A stretch of 64,000 nt of DNA from Candidatus Ozemibacter sibiricus (GTDB lineage: Bacteria > Muiribacteriota > Ozemobacteria > Ozemobacterales > Ozemobacteraceae): contig QOQW01000025.1 in assembly GCA_003327425.1 (NCBI GenBank), forward strand, positions 24,529-88,528. Reading direction: 5' to 3'. The notes beneath the pieces were generated by a model. The model worked only from the letters and a program-made list of their open reading frames with translations. It was not told where the DNA came from and did not search any database. Of the stretch, positions 43,225 to 51,819 are shown one piece after another. Made by a program: the position numbers and the translations under genes. Position 1 is the stretch's first letter, and every line of letters begins with the position of its first letter.

Positions 43225-44596
43225 GGAGCAGCAGCACCTCCGCCAGGCAGCCGCCTTCGGGAGCCGACACGAGGGTGAGGCGACCGCCCATCGATTCTAC
43301 CAGATGGCGCGAAATCGCCAAACCCAGACCGAACCCCTGCGTCTTGCTGGAAAAGAACGGTTCGAACACGTGGGCGCTGGCCTCTGGCGAAAGGCCAGGC
43401 CCCTGGTCTCGGAGACGCACTGCGACCCCCTCGGGCGTCGCGGCGAGCGAGAGATGCACCGGGGCCATCCGGCCCATCGCCACGGTCGCCTCACGCGCGT
43501 TGCGGACGAGGTTCCACAACACCTGTCGCAAGGCATCGGCATCGGCCTGCACCCGGCACGTCTCGGGCAAGGCATCGAGGACGAGAGGGGGCTGCTCCCG
43601 ATCAAGGGCGGCCTGCCGCGCGAAATCGCGCAGGAACGCGGCCAGATCCATCGGCGTGGGCGTGACCGACGGCGGTCGGCAGTAGCTCAGCACCGCGCGG
43701 GTCAGATCTTCCAGGCGTCGCGTTTCCTGCTCGATGAGGGTGAGCAGGGAGTCCTGTTCCGCTTCCGCCAGCCCCCCCTGGCGGAGGTGCTGGGCCGCGC
43801 CTCGCACCATGCCCAGCGGATTGCGGATCTCGTGGGCCAGGCGAGCCGACAGGCGGCCGATCGCCGCGAGGTGGGCCTCGTGCTGTCCCTTGATCTCGAG
43901 CAGCCTGGCCCGGCGTTGCCCGCGCCGACCCCAGACCCAGGCGCTGCCGGCGGCCAGCCACGCCAGGGCCCAGAGCACTGCCTGCGCGTGGAAGGGCCAG
44001 ACGGGAGGCACCCCTGGCACCTGGACCAGCAGGGCCAGTTCGAACGGCCCCCGCCCTGACATACGGTCATGAGGTGGGCCTTCGGCGAACCCGCCATCGT
44101 CATCGGGCCCCGAGGTCCCTCGCTGTCGCCCGCGACTCCAGGGCGGTGGTCCCCCCCCTTGGACACCGGCCGGGCCGCCCCCCCGGCCCGCCGGCGGCCC
44201 CAGCCGCAAGGGCCAGCGCAGGAAGACCTGCCCGCCCGACCGCACCTCGAGGGTGCAGCTCCCGGTCGTTGCCCACCGCTCGAACTCCGGCCCCGCGCCG
44301 ATCGCCGAGGGGGCCAGCTGCCACCCGTCGGCCGAGCGCAAGGCGGCCGCCAGAACGGGCCCGGTGGCCAGCGCCTCGACGAAGCGCTGGCCGTCGCTCA
44401 CCCACAGGCGCAGTTCCGGCAGGAAGTCGGCCACCGCTTCCCGTCCGATCTCCTGCGCTTCCCGTTCGAACCATCGTTCGGCCAGCCCGGTCGCCTGCTG
44501 GAGATTCCAGGCGATGACGACCACCAGAAGCGGCAGTGTAAGCACCATGGGCAGGAGGTCGAACACCCATTCGAATCGACGGTTTTCCATGGTCAC
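43205..44596 (-). CDS. Membrane sensor histidine kinase
   Basis: A 463-residue NtrB/ZraS-like histidine kinase. A first membrane segment (residues 15-33) and a second (about 207-225, VLWALAWLAAGSAWVWG) flank a periplasmic sensor region containing an unusual Gly/Pro/Arg/Asp-rich loop (about residues 131-178). The cytoplasmic part has the H-box LAHEIRNPLGMV, N-box LWNLVRNAREA, RDQGPGLS and FGLGLAISRHL. The GTG at 44596 has GGAGG 6 bases upstream; an ATG two codons later is possible. It phosphorylates the overlapping NtrC-type regulator. The signal is unknown. Confidence 0.9.
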   Translation of the reverse strand: MTMENRRFEWVFDLLPMVLTLPLLVVVIAWNLQQATGLAERWFEREAQEIGREAVADFLPELRLWVSDGQRFVEALATGPVLAAALRSADGWQLAPSAIGAGPEFERWATTGSCTLEVRSGGQVFLRWPLRLGPPAGRGGGPAGVQGGGPPPWSRGRQRGTSGPDDDGGFAEGPPHDRMSGRGPFELALLVQVPGVPPVWPFHAQAVLWALAWLAAGSAWVWGRRGQRRARLLEIKGQHEAHLAAIGRLSARLAHEIRNPLGMVRGAAQHLRQGGLAEAEQDSLLTLIEQETRRLEDLTRAVLSYCRPPSVTPTPMDLAAFLRDFARQAALDREQPPLVLDALPETCRVQADADALRQVLWNLVRNAREATVAMGRMAPVHLSLAATPEGVAVRLRDQGPGLSPEASAHVFEPFFSSKTQGFGLGLAISRHLVESMGGRLTLVSAPEGGCLAEVLLLHDRSTP

Positions 44597-44853
44597 TGGC
44601 GGCCTCCCGATGCCTCAAGAATGCATGATAGGGCTAGAGATGCAAGACTGCTGCCACCTTAGCCCCATTCCAGGGCGAGAGACAAGTTGCAGGCGTTGGA
44701 GGTCGTCCTGGAGGCCCTCGAGCGCGCAGACCGGACCGGAAGGGCGGGGCCGCGCCCCGCCTTCCCCCCTCGCAGCGCGCTTGAATCAGGCGATCTTCTG
44801 CCGCCCCCGCTGTGCCACCACGTCATGGCCCCCTTGTCTACCCTGAAATCCCC

Positions 44854-44868
44854 TTCACGGGAAGTGAA
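44854..44868. promoter_or_regulatory. Dyad, possible activator site (UAS)
   Basis: TTCAC-N5-GTGAA dyad followed by an A/T tract, about 115 bases upstream of the -24/-12 element. That is the usual distance for binding sites of sigma-54 activators. It may instead be a weak hairpin with its T-run. The rest of the 429-base gap (44597-45025) shows no gene. Confidence 0.35.
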
Positions 44869-44968
44869 ATTTTTTTCCTTCAGGCTGGCCTGGCCCTCCC
44901 CTGGCAGGGGACCGGCCGGCTGCCGCAAACGGCCGTCCAGCGCGGCTGGCAGCCATGTCATCGCAAGC

Positions 44969-44984
44969 TGGCACGAACCCTGCA
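44969..44984 (+). promoter_or_regulatory. Sigma-54 (-24/-12) promoter
   Basis: TGGCACG-AACC-CTGCA: the GG (44970-44971) and GC (44982-44983) have the required 10-base spacing, and the -24 block is perfect consensus. It lies 42 bases before the lipoprotein ATG, in the gap divergent from the NtrC-type two-component operon. Regulation of the lipoprotein by that system is inferred. Confidence 0.75.
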
Positions 44985-45025
44985 ACAACTGGCTCGCCAA
45001 ACTTCATTGCCAAGGAGCGATCTGC

Positions 45026-45757
45026 ATGATCACACGTGTCTCTGGGTTCTTCGTCCTGGTTCTGATGGCCTGTTCGCTGGCTGGCTGCGGCGGTGGGGCC
45101 GGCGGTGGGATGGGCGGCTCGGCCGTCGAGCCTTTGTCCACCGACGACCTGGCCGCGGTCGAGGCGGTTCTGCTGGCCGACCGCATCGACGCCGCCCAGG
45201 CTCTTCCGGTGTCGGCGTCCGTGGTGGCGGATCTGGCTCCCGCCGAGGGGGCCGACCCCGTGCTGGCGAATGACGACACCCCGATCCAACGACGGGGCCG
45301 CGCCTACCGGGCCCGACGCCAGACTGGCGGCTGGCAGGTGCAACGGGGCGCTGGATCCTGTCCGGTGGCCGTGGACCGCACACCGGCCGGCTGGCGCATC
45401 CAGGCCGGGACGGAGACCTGCACAGCCACGCGCGCGGAGGACGGGTCGTTGATCATCACCCGGGGGAATGGCACCCAGATGACCATCGGCCAGATCCCGG
45501 CCGACGGCGGATCGACCACTCTCACCATCGGCCAGTCGCGCTGGCAGGTCGTGTTCGGCACGGGGGAGGCCCCCCTCGCCACCCTGACCAACACCCGCAC
45601 GGGCCGCACCCTGACCGTGACCGAATCCGACACGGGAGAGCTGACCGTCGTGCCCGCTGGCGGGTCGGCCTTCCCCGGTCGGTGGAGCGCCGAAGGGGAA
45701 CTCGCCTGCTCTGATCTGGCCTCGGGGCGTCAGTATCGGTATCGCGGCGGCCGTTGA
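45026..45757 (+). CDS. Secreted lipoprotein, unknown
   Basis: A 243-residue lipoprotein: signal peptide ending in the lipobox SLAGC (Cys at about residue 22), then a Gly-rich spacer. The mature part is beta-rich with repeated short strands (GGWQVQRGAG, AGWRIQAGTETC, DGSLIITRGNGTQMTIG, TTLTIGQSRWQVVF), which suggests a small repetitive beta-sheet protein. AAGGAG lies 8 bases before the ATG. It is preceded by a sigma-54 promoter next to the NtrC-type system, so it is probably induced by it. It may be an envelope-stress or ligand-binding lipoprotein; no family is recognised. Confidence 0.7.
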   Translation: MITRVSGFFVLVLMACSLAGCGGGAGGGMGGSAVEPLSTDDLAAVEAVLLADRIDAAQALPVSASVVADLAPAEGADPVLANDDTPIQRRGRAYRARRQTGGWQVQRGAGSCPVAVDRTPAGWRIQAGTETCTATRAEDGSLIITRGNGTQMTIGQIPADGGSTTLTIGQSRWQVVFGTGEAPLATLTNTRTGRTLTVTESDTGELTVVPAGGSAFPGRWSAEGELACSDLASGRQYRYRGGR

Positions 45758-45771
45758 GCCGTCATCACGGG

Positions 45772-45788
45772 CCGGAACGTGGTTCCGG
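45772..45788. terminator. Short hairpin after lipoprotein gene
   Basis: CCGGAAC-GTG-GTTCCGG, 15 bases after the lipoprotein stop and 27 bases before the next gene on the same strand. It may be a terminator, or a partial attenuator between cotranscribed genes. Confidence 0.45.
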
Positions 45789-45815
45789 TCATCGCATCAC
45801 TCAAGGAGGTTTCTT

Positions 45816-46322
45816 ATGAACCATCGTCTGCTCGTCCTGTTGCTCGTCGCGACCTTCGTCACGGCTTCCGGCGCCCTGGCGCAACCGGCAGCCACCGCGC
45901 CTCAGACGGCCCCGGCGTCCCCCTCCTCCATGGGCCCTGACGGGGACCATGACGGCGACGGCATCCCCAACCGCATCGATCCTGATTTCCTCGCCAGATA
46001 CGGGAAACCCTGGGAAAAATCGAATTTCGGCTCCACGTCGGGGCAAGGGCGTGGCTTTGGTGACGGCACGAGGCCGCGACCGAAAGACGGCACCGGCTTT
46101 GGCGCGACCCAGAATCCTCGCCGCGGCGGGGGCCAGGGTCAGGGGCAAGGGCAAGGCCAGGGCTGGCGATTCCGCCAGGGCGGGCCAGGCGGTTCCAATG
46201 CCCAAGGGAACCAGGCCGGTCAGGGGCGTGGGCCAGGGCGCGGCCAGGGTCAGGGCCAGCGGTGGCGCCTCCGCGACGGCTCGTGTGGCGCGGGCGCGGC
46301 TCGCGGATCGGCGACACCCTGA
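45816..46322 (+). CDS. Secreted Ca-binding-type, Gly/Gln-rich protein
   Basis: A 168-residue protein with a signal peptide (LLVLLLVATFVTASGALA). An acidic loop GPDGDHDGDGIPNRIDPD at about residues 40-57 is the type 3 thrombospondin/dockerin-like calcium-binding pattern. The C-terminal 80 residues are low-complexity Gly/Gln/Arg (GQGQGQGQGQG, RGPGRGQGQGQ). CAAGGAGG lies 8 bases before the ATG. It is possibly cotranscribed with the sigma-54-dependent lipoprotein. It is likely an unstructured basic extracellular protein; function unknown. Confidence 0.7.
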   Translation: MNHRLLVLLLVATFVTASGALAQPAATAPQTAPASPSSMGPDGDHDGDGIPNRIDPDFLARYGKPWEKSNFGSTSGQGRGFGDGTRPRPKDGTGFGATQNPRRGGGQGQGQGQGQGWRFRQGGPGGSNAQGNQAGQGRGPGRGQGQGQRWRLRDGSCGAGAARGSATP

Positions 46323-46367
46323 TCCCATCGCCCGGGTTCCTCGATCCCTTCGCTCTGTTTGTCGGAT

Positions 46368-46401
46368 GGCGCGACGCTCGCCCGACCGCGGGCGTCGCGC
46401 C
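46368..46401. terminator. GC-rich terminator hairpin
   Basis: GGCGCGACGC / GCGTCGCGCC, a 10-base perfect stem with a 14-base inner region that can itself pair (CGCCCG/CGGGCG). It lies between convergent genes, 46 bases after the Gly/Gln-rich protein stop. Confidence 0.65.
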
Positions 46402-46538
46402 CGTCCTTCGCCGGGCGCTCCATGGGGATTGGTCACCAGCTGAGCAGGCATTCCGCCGTCAGCAGATGCCCTCGACCTTCGGCCCGGCGGGCGGGGCGGG
46501 TGAGAATGGCTCCTGGCCGCCGACGCCCTGCTGATCCT

Positions 46539-47948
46539 TCAGCGGGGCGGGCGGCGACGGGCGGGGGTGTCCCCGAGGTGGCCGGCCAGGAAGCCGCTGG
46601 AGAAGGCCCACTGCAGATTGAAGCCGCCACAGGGGCCGTCGACGTCGAGCACTTCGCCGGCGAAGAACAGACCGGGCACCAGGCGGCTGGCCAGGGTGGC
46701 GGGGTCGACTTCGGTCAACCGGACGCCGCCGCGCGTGACCATGGCCTGGGCGAACCCCCCGTGGCCGATGACGGTGAGCGGGGTCCAGACCAGCTGTTTG
46801 AGCAGGCGATCGCGAGCGGCGCCGGGCGTCTGGCGATATCGCCACCCCGGATCGACTCCAGCCAGAACGCAGAGTTCGCGCCCGAGCGGGCGGGGCACCA
46901 GCTCCTCGAGCAGATCGAGCCAGGTCGCCTCGGGGCGCCGGCGGCGGGCCGCTTCGATGATGCCCCGCACCTCTTCTTCGTTCCGCCCCTGGGTCAGGCT
47001 GACTTCGATCGGCACTTCCCCGTCGGTGGCCAGTCGGGGGGTGATGTCGCGGGCGAGATCGAGCACCACCGGCCCCCGAATGCCGTCGGCGGTGAAGATC
47101 AGATCGCCCGTGGCCTGTACCGGCCGGCCGCGCGACCGGACGAGGCGGACCACCGCCTTGCCGATGGTATCGGCCCGGCACCGTCCGACCCACGGTTCAC
47201 GCACCCGCAACGGCAGCATGGCCGGAAAGGGCGGCGCGATGGCGTGGCCGAGGGCGGCGGCCAGGGCATAGCCGTCGCCTTCGGTCCCCAGGTCGGGGTA
47301 GCCCTTCCCGCCGGTCGCCAGCACCACCTGCGAGGCCAGCCAATGGTCCTCACCGGCCCCGACCAGGAACGGCGCCCCTGCCTCCTGACGACAGGCAGGC
47401 AGACCGCCCTCCGGCCTGGGGGCCAGGTCTGGCAGGGAGTCGGCCCGGCGGTCGAGGGAGTCCGCCTGGGCGGCGGGCGGCGCGCCCCGGCCCGCAGCTG
47501 GCCGATTGCCCGATGACGCGGTGAGGACCTGCACCCGGTCGACCCGCCGGCCGGCGAGGACGGTGATCCCCAGGCGGACGGTCTCGGCCAGCAGGGCCTC
47601 GAGCACGTCGCTGGCGCGGTGCGAGACCGGAAAGACGTGGAACCCATCCGGCGCGTGGCAGGGCACGCCCAGCGCGGCCAGGAACTCGACCAGCGCCGCC
47701 TGGTCGAAGGCGGCCAGGGCCGGGCCCAGGAAGCGGCCGGTCTTGCCGAATCGTTCCTGGAAGGCGGCGAGCGGCAACGTGTTGGTCAGGTTGCACCGCC
47801 CGCCCCCGGAAGCCAGCAGCTTGGCGCCGGGCCGCGGCAGGCGTTCGAGCAGCACGACGCGCCGGCCGCGCCGAGCGGCGGTAATGGCCGCCAGCAGACC
47901 GGCCGGCCCGCCGCCGATCACGATCAGATCGATGGCCCCCTGTCGCAT
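46539..47948 (-). CDS. HI0933/YhiN-family flavoprotein
   Basis: A 469-residue NAD(P)/FAD-dependent oxidoreductase of the HI0933 (YhiN/BaiN) family. It has the dinucleotide-binding motif IVIGGGPAGLLAAI (residues 9-22) and the family signature ASGGGRCNLTN (46-56). Further matches are VLATGGKGYPDLGTEGDGY and the C-terminal GLFFAGEVLDVDGPCGGFNLQWAFSSG, which closes the FAD site. Some members act as flavin-dependent double-bond reductases; the substrate here is unknown. The ATG at 47948 follows AGGGA. An insertion rich in Pro/Ala/Arg (about residues 157-190) lengthens it slightly. Confidence 0.9.
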   Translation of the reverse strand: MRQGAIDLIVIGGGPAGLLAAITAARRGRRVVLLERLPRPGAKLLASGGGRCNLTNTLPLAAFQERFGKTGRFLGPALAAFDQAALVEFLAALGVPCHAPDGFHVFPVSHRASDVLEALLAETVRLGITVLAGRRVDRVQVLTASSGNRPAAGRGAPPAAQADSLDRRADSLPDLAPRPEGGLPACRQEAGAPFLVGAGEDHWLASQVVLATGGKGYPDLGTEGDGYALAAALGHAIAPPFPAMLPLRVREPWVGRCRADTIGKAVVRLVRSRGRPVQATGDLIFTADGIRGPVVLDLARDITPRLATDGEVPIEVSLTQGRNEEEVRGIIEAARRRRPEATWLDLLEELVPRPLGRELCVLAGVDPGWRYRQTPGAARDRLLKQLVWTPLTVIGHGGFAQAMVTRGGVRLTEVDPATLASRLVPGLFFAGEVLDVDGPCGGFNLQWAFSSGFLAGHLGDTPARRRPPR

Positions 47949-48249
47949 GCTGATTCCCTCATCCGCGACTTCGAGTCTGCCATACTTCCATCCCCACGGG
48001 AAGGTCTTCCCCCAGGCTGCTCCGAGCTGGGCATCGCCAGCGCCCGCACCTCGAAGCCAGCACCGGCCCTGACCCTGGCGGGCGCTTCGAGCAAACGGAG
48101 CGCTTCTTCCCCGCAGCAGACGCCCCGAGAGACCTCCGGCCGGGCACCCCCCGGCACGGCCCGCCGCTCGCGCGACGGACAAGCCGGCCGGCCCTTGACG
48201 CTCGGCGCGGGGGTGACGGGCCGACCTGCCCACGGCCGAGGAGCGTCGG
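47949..48249. other. Gene-free gap
   Basis: About 300 GC-rich bases between the second pilin cluster and the flavoprotein gene. They contain several short GC palindromes but no convincing gene, promoter or RNA. Confidence 0.4.
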
Positions 48250-48861
48250 TCAGCGGATGATGTTGCGGACCGTGATGCCGTCGGTCAGGGCGAACTCGAA
48301 GTTCTGATCGTCGAGGATGCGGGCCAGGAACTGGACGTAATCCTCGGTCTGGGGGGAACGCGACGCCGTGAACTCGAGGGTGCGGCGCGCCAGGAGCACC
48401 GGCGGTTCCCCAGACCGCTTGTAGGCATCGTAGTTGAGCATGTAGAGCTGTTCTTTGTCGTTGAGGTAGATGACGTGCAGTTCGCCGGTTTCCGAGATGA
48501 AGACGATCTGATGGTAGGGCTTGCCGTCGGGCGGGGGGAACAGGATGCGCGTGGCGTGCGACAATTTGCGGTTGATGCGCTGGGCGCTGAGGCGCAGGTC
48601 CTGGAAGACGCCCAGGCGTTTGCGGCCGGCCTCGGCCTTGCGGCCGCCCCAGATCATCTGCACCACGAAGCCCAGGATCAAAACGAAGACGACGAGGTAG
48701 ACCACGCTCTCGGTGAAGGTCAGGCCCCGCCGGGAGCGCGCCGAGAGCCGGGACCGACCACCAGCCTCTTGGGAAGCCGGCGACAAGCGAGAAGCGGGGA
48801 CAGGCCACGAGCACAGATCGGCAGACATCTGCCCGCCCCAAGGTTGATCGGTTCGCAGCAT
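48250..48861 (-). CDS. Prepilin-type minor pilin (GspJ/PilW-like)
   Basis: A 203-residue prepilin-like protein. RRGLTFTESVVYLVVFVLIL gives a cleavage site after Gly-46 with Glu at +5, an L-T-F-T-E variant of the usual F-T-L-x-E. The hydrophobic helix is followed by a beta-rich body (QIVFISETGELHVIYLNDK). The leader is long (46 residues); an internal ATG at codon 12 is an alternative start. It is the last gene of the second pilin cluster, 11 bases after the previous stop. Confidence 0.75.
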   Translation of the reverse strand: MLRTDQPWGGQMSADLCSWPVPASRLSPASQEAGGRSRLSARSRRGLTFTESVVYLVVFVLILGFVVQMIWGGRKAEAGRKRLGVFQDLRLSAQRINRKLSHATRILFPPPDGKPYHQIVFISETGELHVIYLNDKEQLYMLNYDAYKRSGEPPVLLARRTLEFTASRSPQTEDYVQFLARILDDQNFEFALTDGITVRNIIR

Positions 48862-48872
48862 CGGCCACCTCT

Positions 48873-49469
48873 TCAGTATTCGGGCTCCAGGGCTCGTATG
48901 TAGCGGAGCTGGAAGCCATGTCGCAACTGCCCGGTATCCGACCAGCGGGTCTCGACGACGATGGCCCCGGAGCGGCGGTTGACGGTCTCGATCACCTCTT
49001 GCAGGAGCTTGGGGTTGTTGCCCCGGTGGTCGCTGGGCACGGCACTGGGCGACAGCGTGAACTTCTGGAAGGCGACATCGGATTTGAGCACCGGAATGTA
49101 GCGCGCGGCCATCGCCCCGGATTCGTCGTTGAAGGCCTGGCCGAGGAAGGCCCAGTCGCCCCGCTCTTCGAGCCCGATCAGGATCTGGGCGGTCACCTCC
49201 TTGGCCGGGGGATCGAGCGGCCGCTTGAGCCGTTCGACCTGATGGTCGACCCGATTGATCACTTTCTCGGACAGGTTGCTCATGGCCAGAAAGTCGCGAA
49301 TCAGGCGTTGCTGACCGACCACGGTCTCGAAATACAGGCGATAGAGCGGCAGGCAGACGATGGCGAACAAGACCACCGCCAACATCGCCTCGATCAAACC
49401 GAACCCGAGGTGGGGCCGACGAGGCCCGCAGACGGCACGCACGCTTTCAGGCATACCTGGCTGGTTCAC
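48873..49469 (-). CDS. Prepilin-type pseudopilin (GspI/PilV-like)
   Basis: A 198-residue prepilin-like protein with LGFGLIEAMLAVVLFAIVCLP: Gly-22/Phe-23 cleavage site and Glu at +5. LYFETVVGQQRLIRDFLAMSNLSEKVINRV follows, the helix of a GspI/PilV-type minor pilin. The GTG start overlaps the stop of the PilX-like gene (GTGA), so the two are translationally coupled. Predicted to be processed and assembled with its operon partners. Confidence 0.75.
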   Translation of the reverse strand: MNQPGMPESVRAVCGPRRPHLGFGLIEAMLAVVLFAIVCLPLYRLYFETVVGQQRLIRDFLAMSNLSEKVINRVDHQVERLKRPLDPPAKEVTAQILIGLEERGDWAFLGQAFNDESGAMAARYIPVLKSDVAFQKFTLSPSAVPSDHRGNNPKLLQEVIETVNRRSGAIVVETRWSDTGQLRHGFQLRYIRALEPEY

Positions 49470-51799
49470 GAGCTGAGCCCCGTATAGGACGCGCCCAGCA
49501 GATCGGGCGGCCCGGGCACCTGCGGGGTGTCGGTCTGTTCGTTGGCCCCGCGAATGCGTTTGGCATCGGGGTTCAGCTCAGGCTCGTCGAAGTACTTCCG
49601 GAAGTAGTCGAGCAGGTAATCGAGCCGGGTACGGATCCCGGTGCCGTTCTTGAACTTGAGTTCGTAGGTATAGGGGACGTCGACCTCCTGGACCAGGTCA
49701 GTAGGACGAATGGTGCTCGGGTCGATATGCGCGCCCTTGGGGTCGCCCTTGGGATGTCGCAACTGGTCGGGCCACCCCTTGGCCCCGAACGTCTCGCTGC
49801 CGTAGACCGCCTTGGCAGGCGGCCAGCGGAACTTGCTGGGGTCGGCGCAAATCTGCCGAGGGTCGCCCCACCAGGGCCAGTAATTGGAGGCCGCGAAGCC
49901 GACGACGTTATTGTGGGTCAATGGATTGCCGTTGAGGTAGTCATCGATCATGTCCTGGTAATCCCAGTCTTGCCAGGGGATCCAGCGCATGAACGTGAAG
50001 GTGACGCGCTTGGCCGCGTTCTTGAGAATCGCCAGGCGGCGCACGAATTCGTCGGGCGGAGTATTGGCCAGGAAGGAGGAGAACCCGCCGTCGGCTCTGG
50101 CGCCGAAGGGGCTGTATTTCCCGGTGAAATCACGGAAATTCAGGAATTCCTCGGTGGGGTTCTTGAACATGCCCGGCCCGAAGACATAGGGCGGCGAGAT
50201 GTTGCTGCCGGGCGGGACGTTGGGATACAGGGTCTCTCGAATGGTGCGGGCCAGGGTTCGCTCGAAGTATTCCCAGGTGGAGCGCAACGGGTACTGGGTG
50301 GGGAAACCATCGGGGCCAGGATATTTGGGCTTCCAGACGGAGAAGAGGCGCCAGGAGTTGGGCCCGCGATCGGGCGGCGGGGGCGAATCGACGAGCTTCC
50401 ATTCGGAGAACTGCTGGCAGATCGAGTAGATCTCCTTGCAGGTTTCGCGGGGGTCGGTCTCTCTGACTCCGAGGGCGAACGAGGCGAGATTCTGGATGTT
50501 GGCCGCCTCGTCGGGGGTCAGGTCGAAGCCGCGCGGCCGCCATTTCCGCAGCATGTCGAGGATGAAGGTATTGCCCGCCTTGTTGTAGTCGGTCGTCGGC
50601 AAGGGGCCGATGCTGTCGAGCACCTGGATGATGCGAGCGTCAGACACCGCAGTGCCGGCCGAGCCCACCGAGGGGAACGCGCTTTCGAAGCGGCGAGGCA
50701 CTTCGGCTTCGAACAGCTCCTTGTTGGCGGAGCGCATCACGAATTCGCGCGCCACCCCGCGCGTGTAGGAGCCGATGCGGTTGAGCACGCGGTAGGTTTC
50801 GGCGGCGCCGATCTCGAGGTCGCAATCAGCGAAGAATTCATTGGGGATCTGCAGGATCATGACCATCCGCTTGAGAGTCTGGCTGGGGATGTCGGAGCCG
50901 ACGTTGGCATCCTCTTCGATGACAGCCATCTCGCAGGGCAGATCGACGGTGTCGCCGACCTTCCAGGGCTGGCCGGTGGCGGGGTTGGTCATCGAGATGA
51001 TCTTGCCGTGGACCGCGGCCTTGGGGTTGGCTTCCTGCGTGGCCAGCCAGCCTGCGGCGATGTGCGAGGGCTCGTTGTCGGCGATGGTGAACAAGGTGTC
51101 GTTGGGGCCGACCCGATCGCCCACACTTTTGTTGACCGCCTTTATCTTGCCGTGCTTGAACGGCGTGTAGCCCTGGGCGATCTGTTCCTCTACGAGCTGG
51201 GGGGGCTCGACCCAGACGCGATAGATCGAGACGGGCACCGAGGTGCTCGAAGCCAGATCGATATCAGGGGTATTCAGCAAGGGCGAAGGGCTCATGATGA
51301 ATTTGCCGTAGACCATCACCCGTTCGCCCCGACACTCGCCGACCGAATAGACTTTGATGTGATCGAGCAGGTCGGCGGTCTGCAGCTTGAAGCGGGCGTA
51401 GAGGAGATTGCCGGTCAGATTGACATTGCGCTTGGGGACTTCTTGGAAGAAGATGCGCACGCGGCCCTCCCCGCCCTCGGGGGTGAACTCCATCTCGGAG
51501 AAGTTGGGCCGGCTGATCAGCGACGTGGCTTCGGCCTCGGCCCGGGTGATGACCCCATCTTTGTTGAGATCGACAGGCGAGCGGAACGGCGGCTGGTACC
51601 AGCGGCCCTTGGCCAGCGCCATCTCGGCCACGTTGATGCCAGAGAAGGCCAGCATGGCGGCTTGTTTCTGCAAGGCGCTCTGCTGGGTCCAGCGCATTTC
51701 CGAGCTCGACAGCCGCATGACCGCGAACACGATCAGAGCGAGGAAGGCGGCGAACCCGCCGACCAGGGGCAGCGCCAGACCATGGCGTCGTTTCATCAT
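49466..51799 (-). CDS. PilX/GspK-like protein with lipoyl-like insert
   Basis: A 777-residue protein. A short basic start (MMKRRHG) precedes one membrane anchor (LALPLVGGFAAFLALIVFAVM) and a helix with MLAFSGINVAEMALAKGRWY, as in PilX/GspK-type minor pilus proteins. A perfect EF-hand-like loop (DLNKDGVITRAE) follows at about residue 75. Around residues 215-290 two segments read GKIKAVNKSVGDRVGPNDTL and GKIISMTNPATGQPWKVGDT, which resemble a biotinyl/lipoyl barrel-sandwich hybrid. The large C-terminal part is Trp/Pro-rich and not recognised. The ATG at 51799 has GGAGG 7 bases upstream. The gene is coupled to a downstream prepilin and follows a FecR lipoprotein gene. Confidence 0.65.
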   Translation of the reverse strand: MMKRRHGLALPLVGGFAAFLALIVFAVMRLSSSEMRWTQQSALQKQAAMLAFSGINVAEMALAKGRWYQPPFRSPVDLNKDGVITRAEAEATSLISRPNFSEMEFTPEGGEGRVRIFFQEVPKRNVNLTGNLLYARFKLQTADLLDHIKVYSVGECRGERVMVYGKFIMSPSPLLNTPDIDLASSTSVPVSIYRVWVEPPQLVEEQIAQGYTPFKHGKIKAVNKSVGDRVGPNDTLFTIADNEPSHIAAGWLATQEANPKAAVHGKIISMTNPATGQPWKVGDTVDLPCEMAVIEEDANVGSDIPSQTLKRMVMILQIPNEFFADCDLEIGAAETYRVLNRIGSYTRGVAREFVMRSANKELFEAEVPRRFESAFPSVGSAGTAVSDARIIQVLDSIGPLPTTDYNKAGNTFILDMLRKWRPRGFDLTPDEAANIQNLASFALGVRETDPRETCKEIYSICQQFSEWKLVDSPPPPDRGPNSWRLFSVWKPKYPGPDGFPTQYPLRSTWEYFERTLARTIRETLYPNVPPGSNISPPYVFGPGMFKNPTEEFLNFRDFTGKYSPFGARADGGFSSFLANTPPDEFVRRLAILKNAAKRVTFTFMRWIPWQDWDYQDMIDDYLNGNPLTHNNVVGFAASNYWPWWGDPRQICADPSKFRWPPAKAVYGSETFGAKGWPDQLRHPKGDPKGAHIDPSTIRPTDLVQEVDVPYTYELKFKNGTGIRTRLDYLLDYFRKYFDEPELNPDAKRIRGANEQTDTPQVPGPPDLLGASYTGLSS

Positions 51800-51819
51800 G
51801 ACGAGTCCTCCCACCAAGG

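Noticed and set aside
44842..44884. Possible riboswitch leader before the lipoprotein gene
   Set aside because: Only a short dyad and A/T tract; no conserved riboswitch core, and it lies upstream of the sigma-54 promoter so would not be transcribed with the gene.
46120..46265. Short CAGGG(C/T) repeats suggestive of a minisatellite or CRISPR-like array
   Set aside because: They encode the Gly/Gln/Arg-rich tail of the secreted protein in frame; there is no spacer/repeat periodicity of 60-75 bases.
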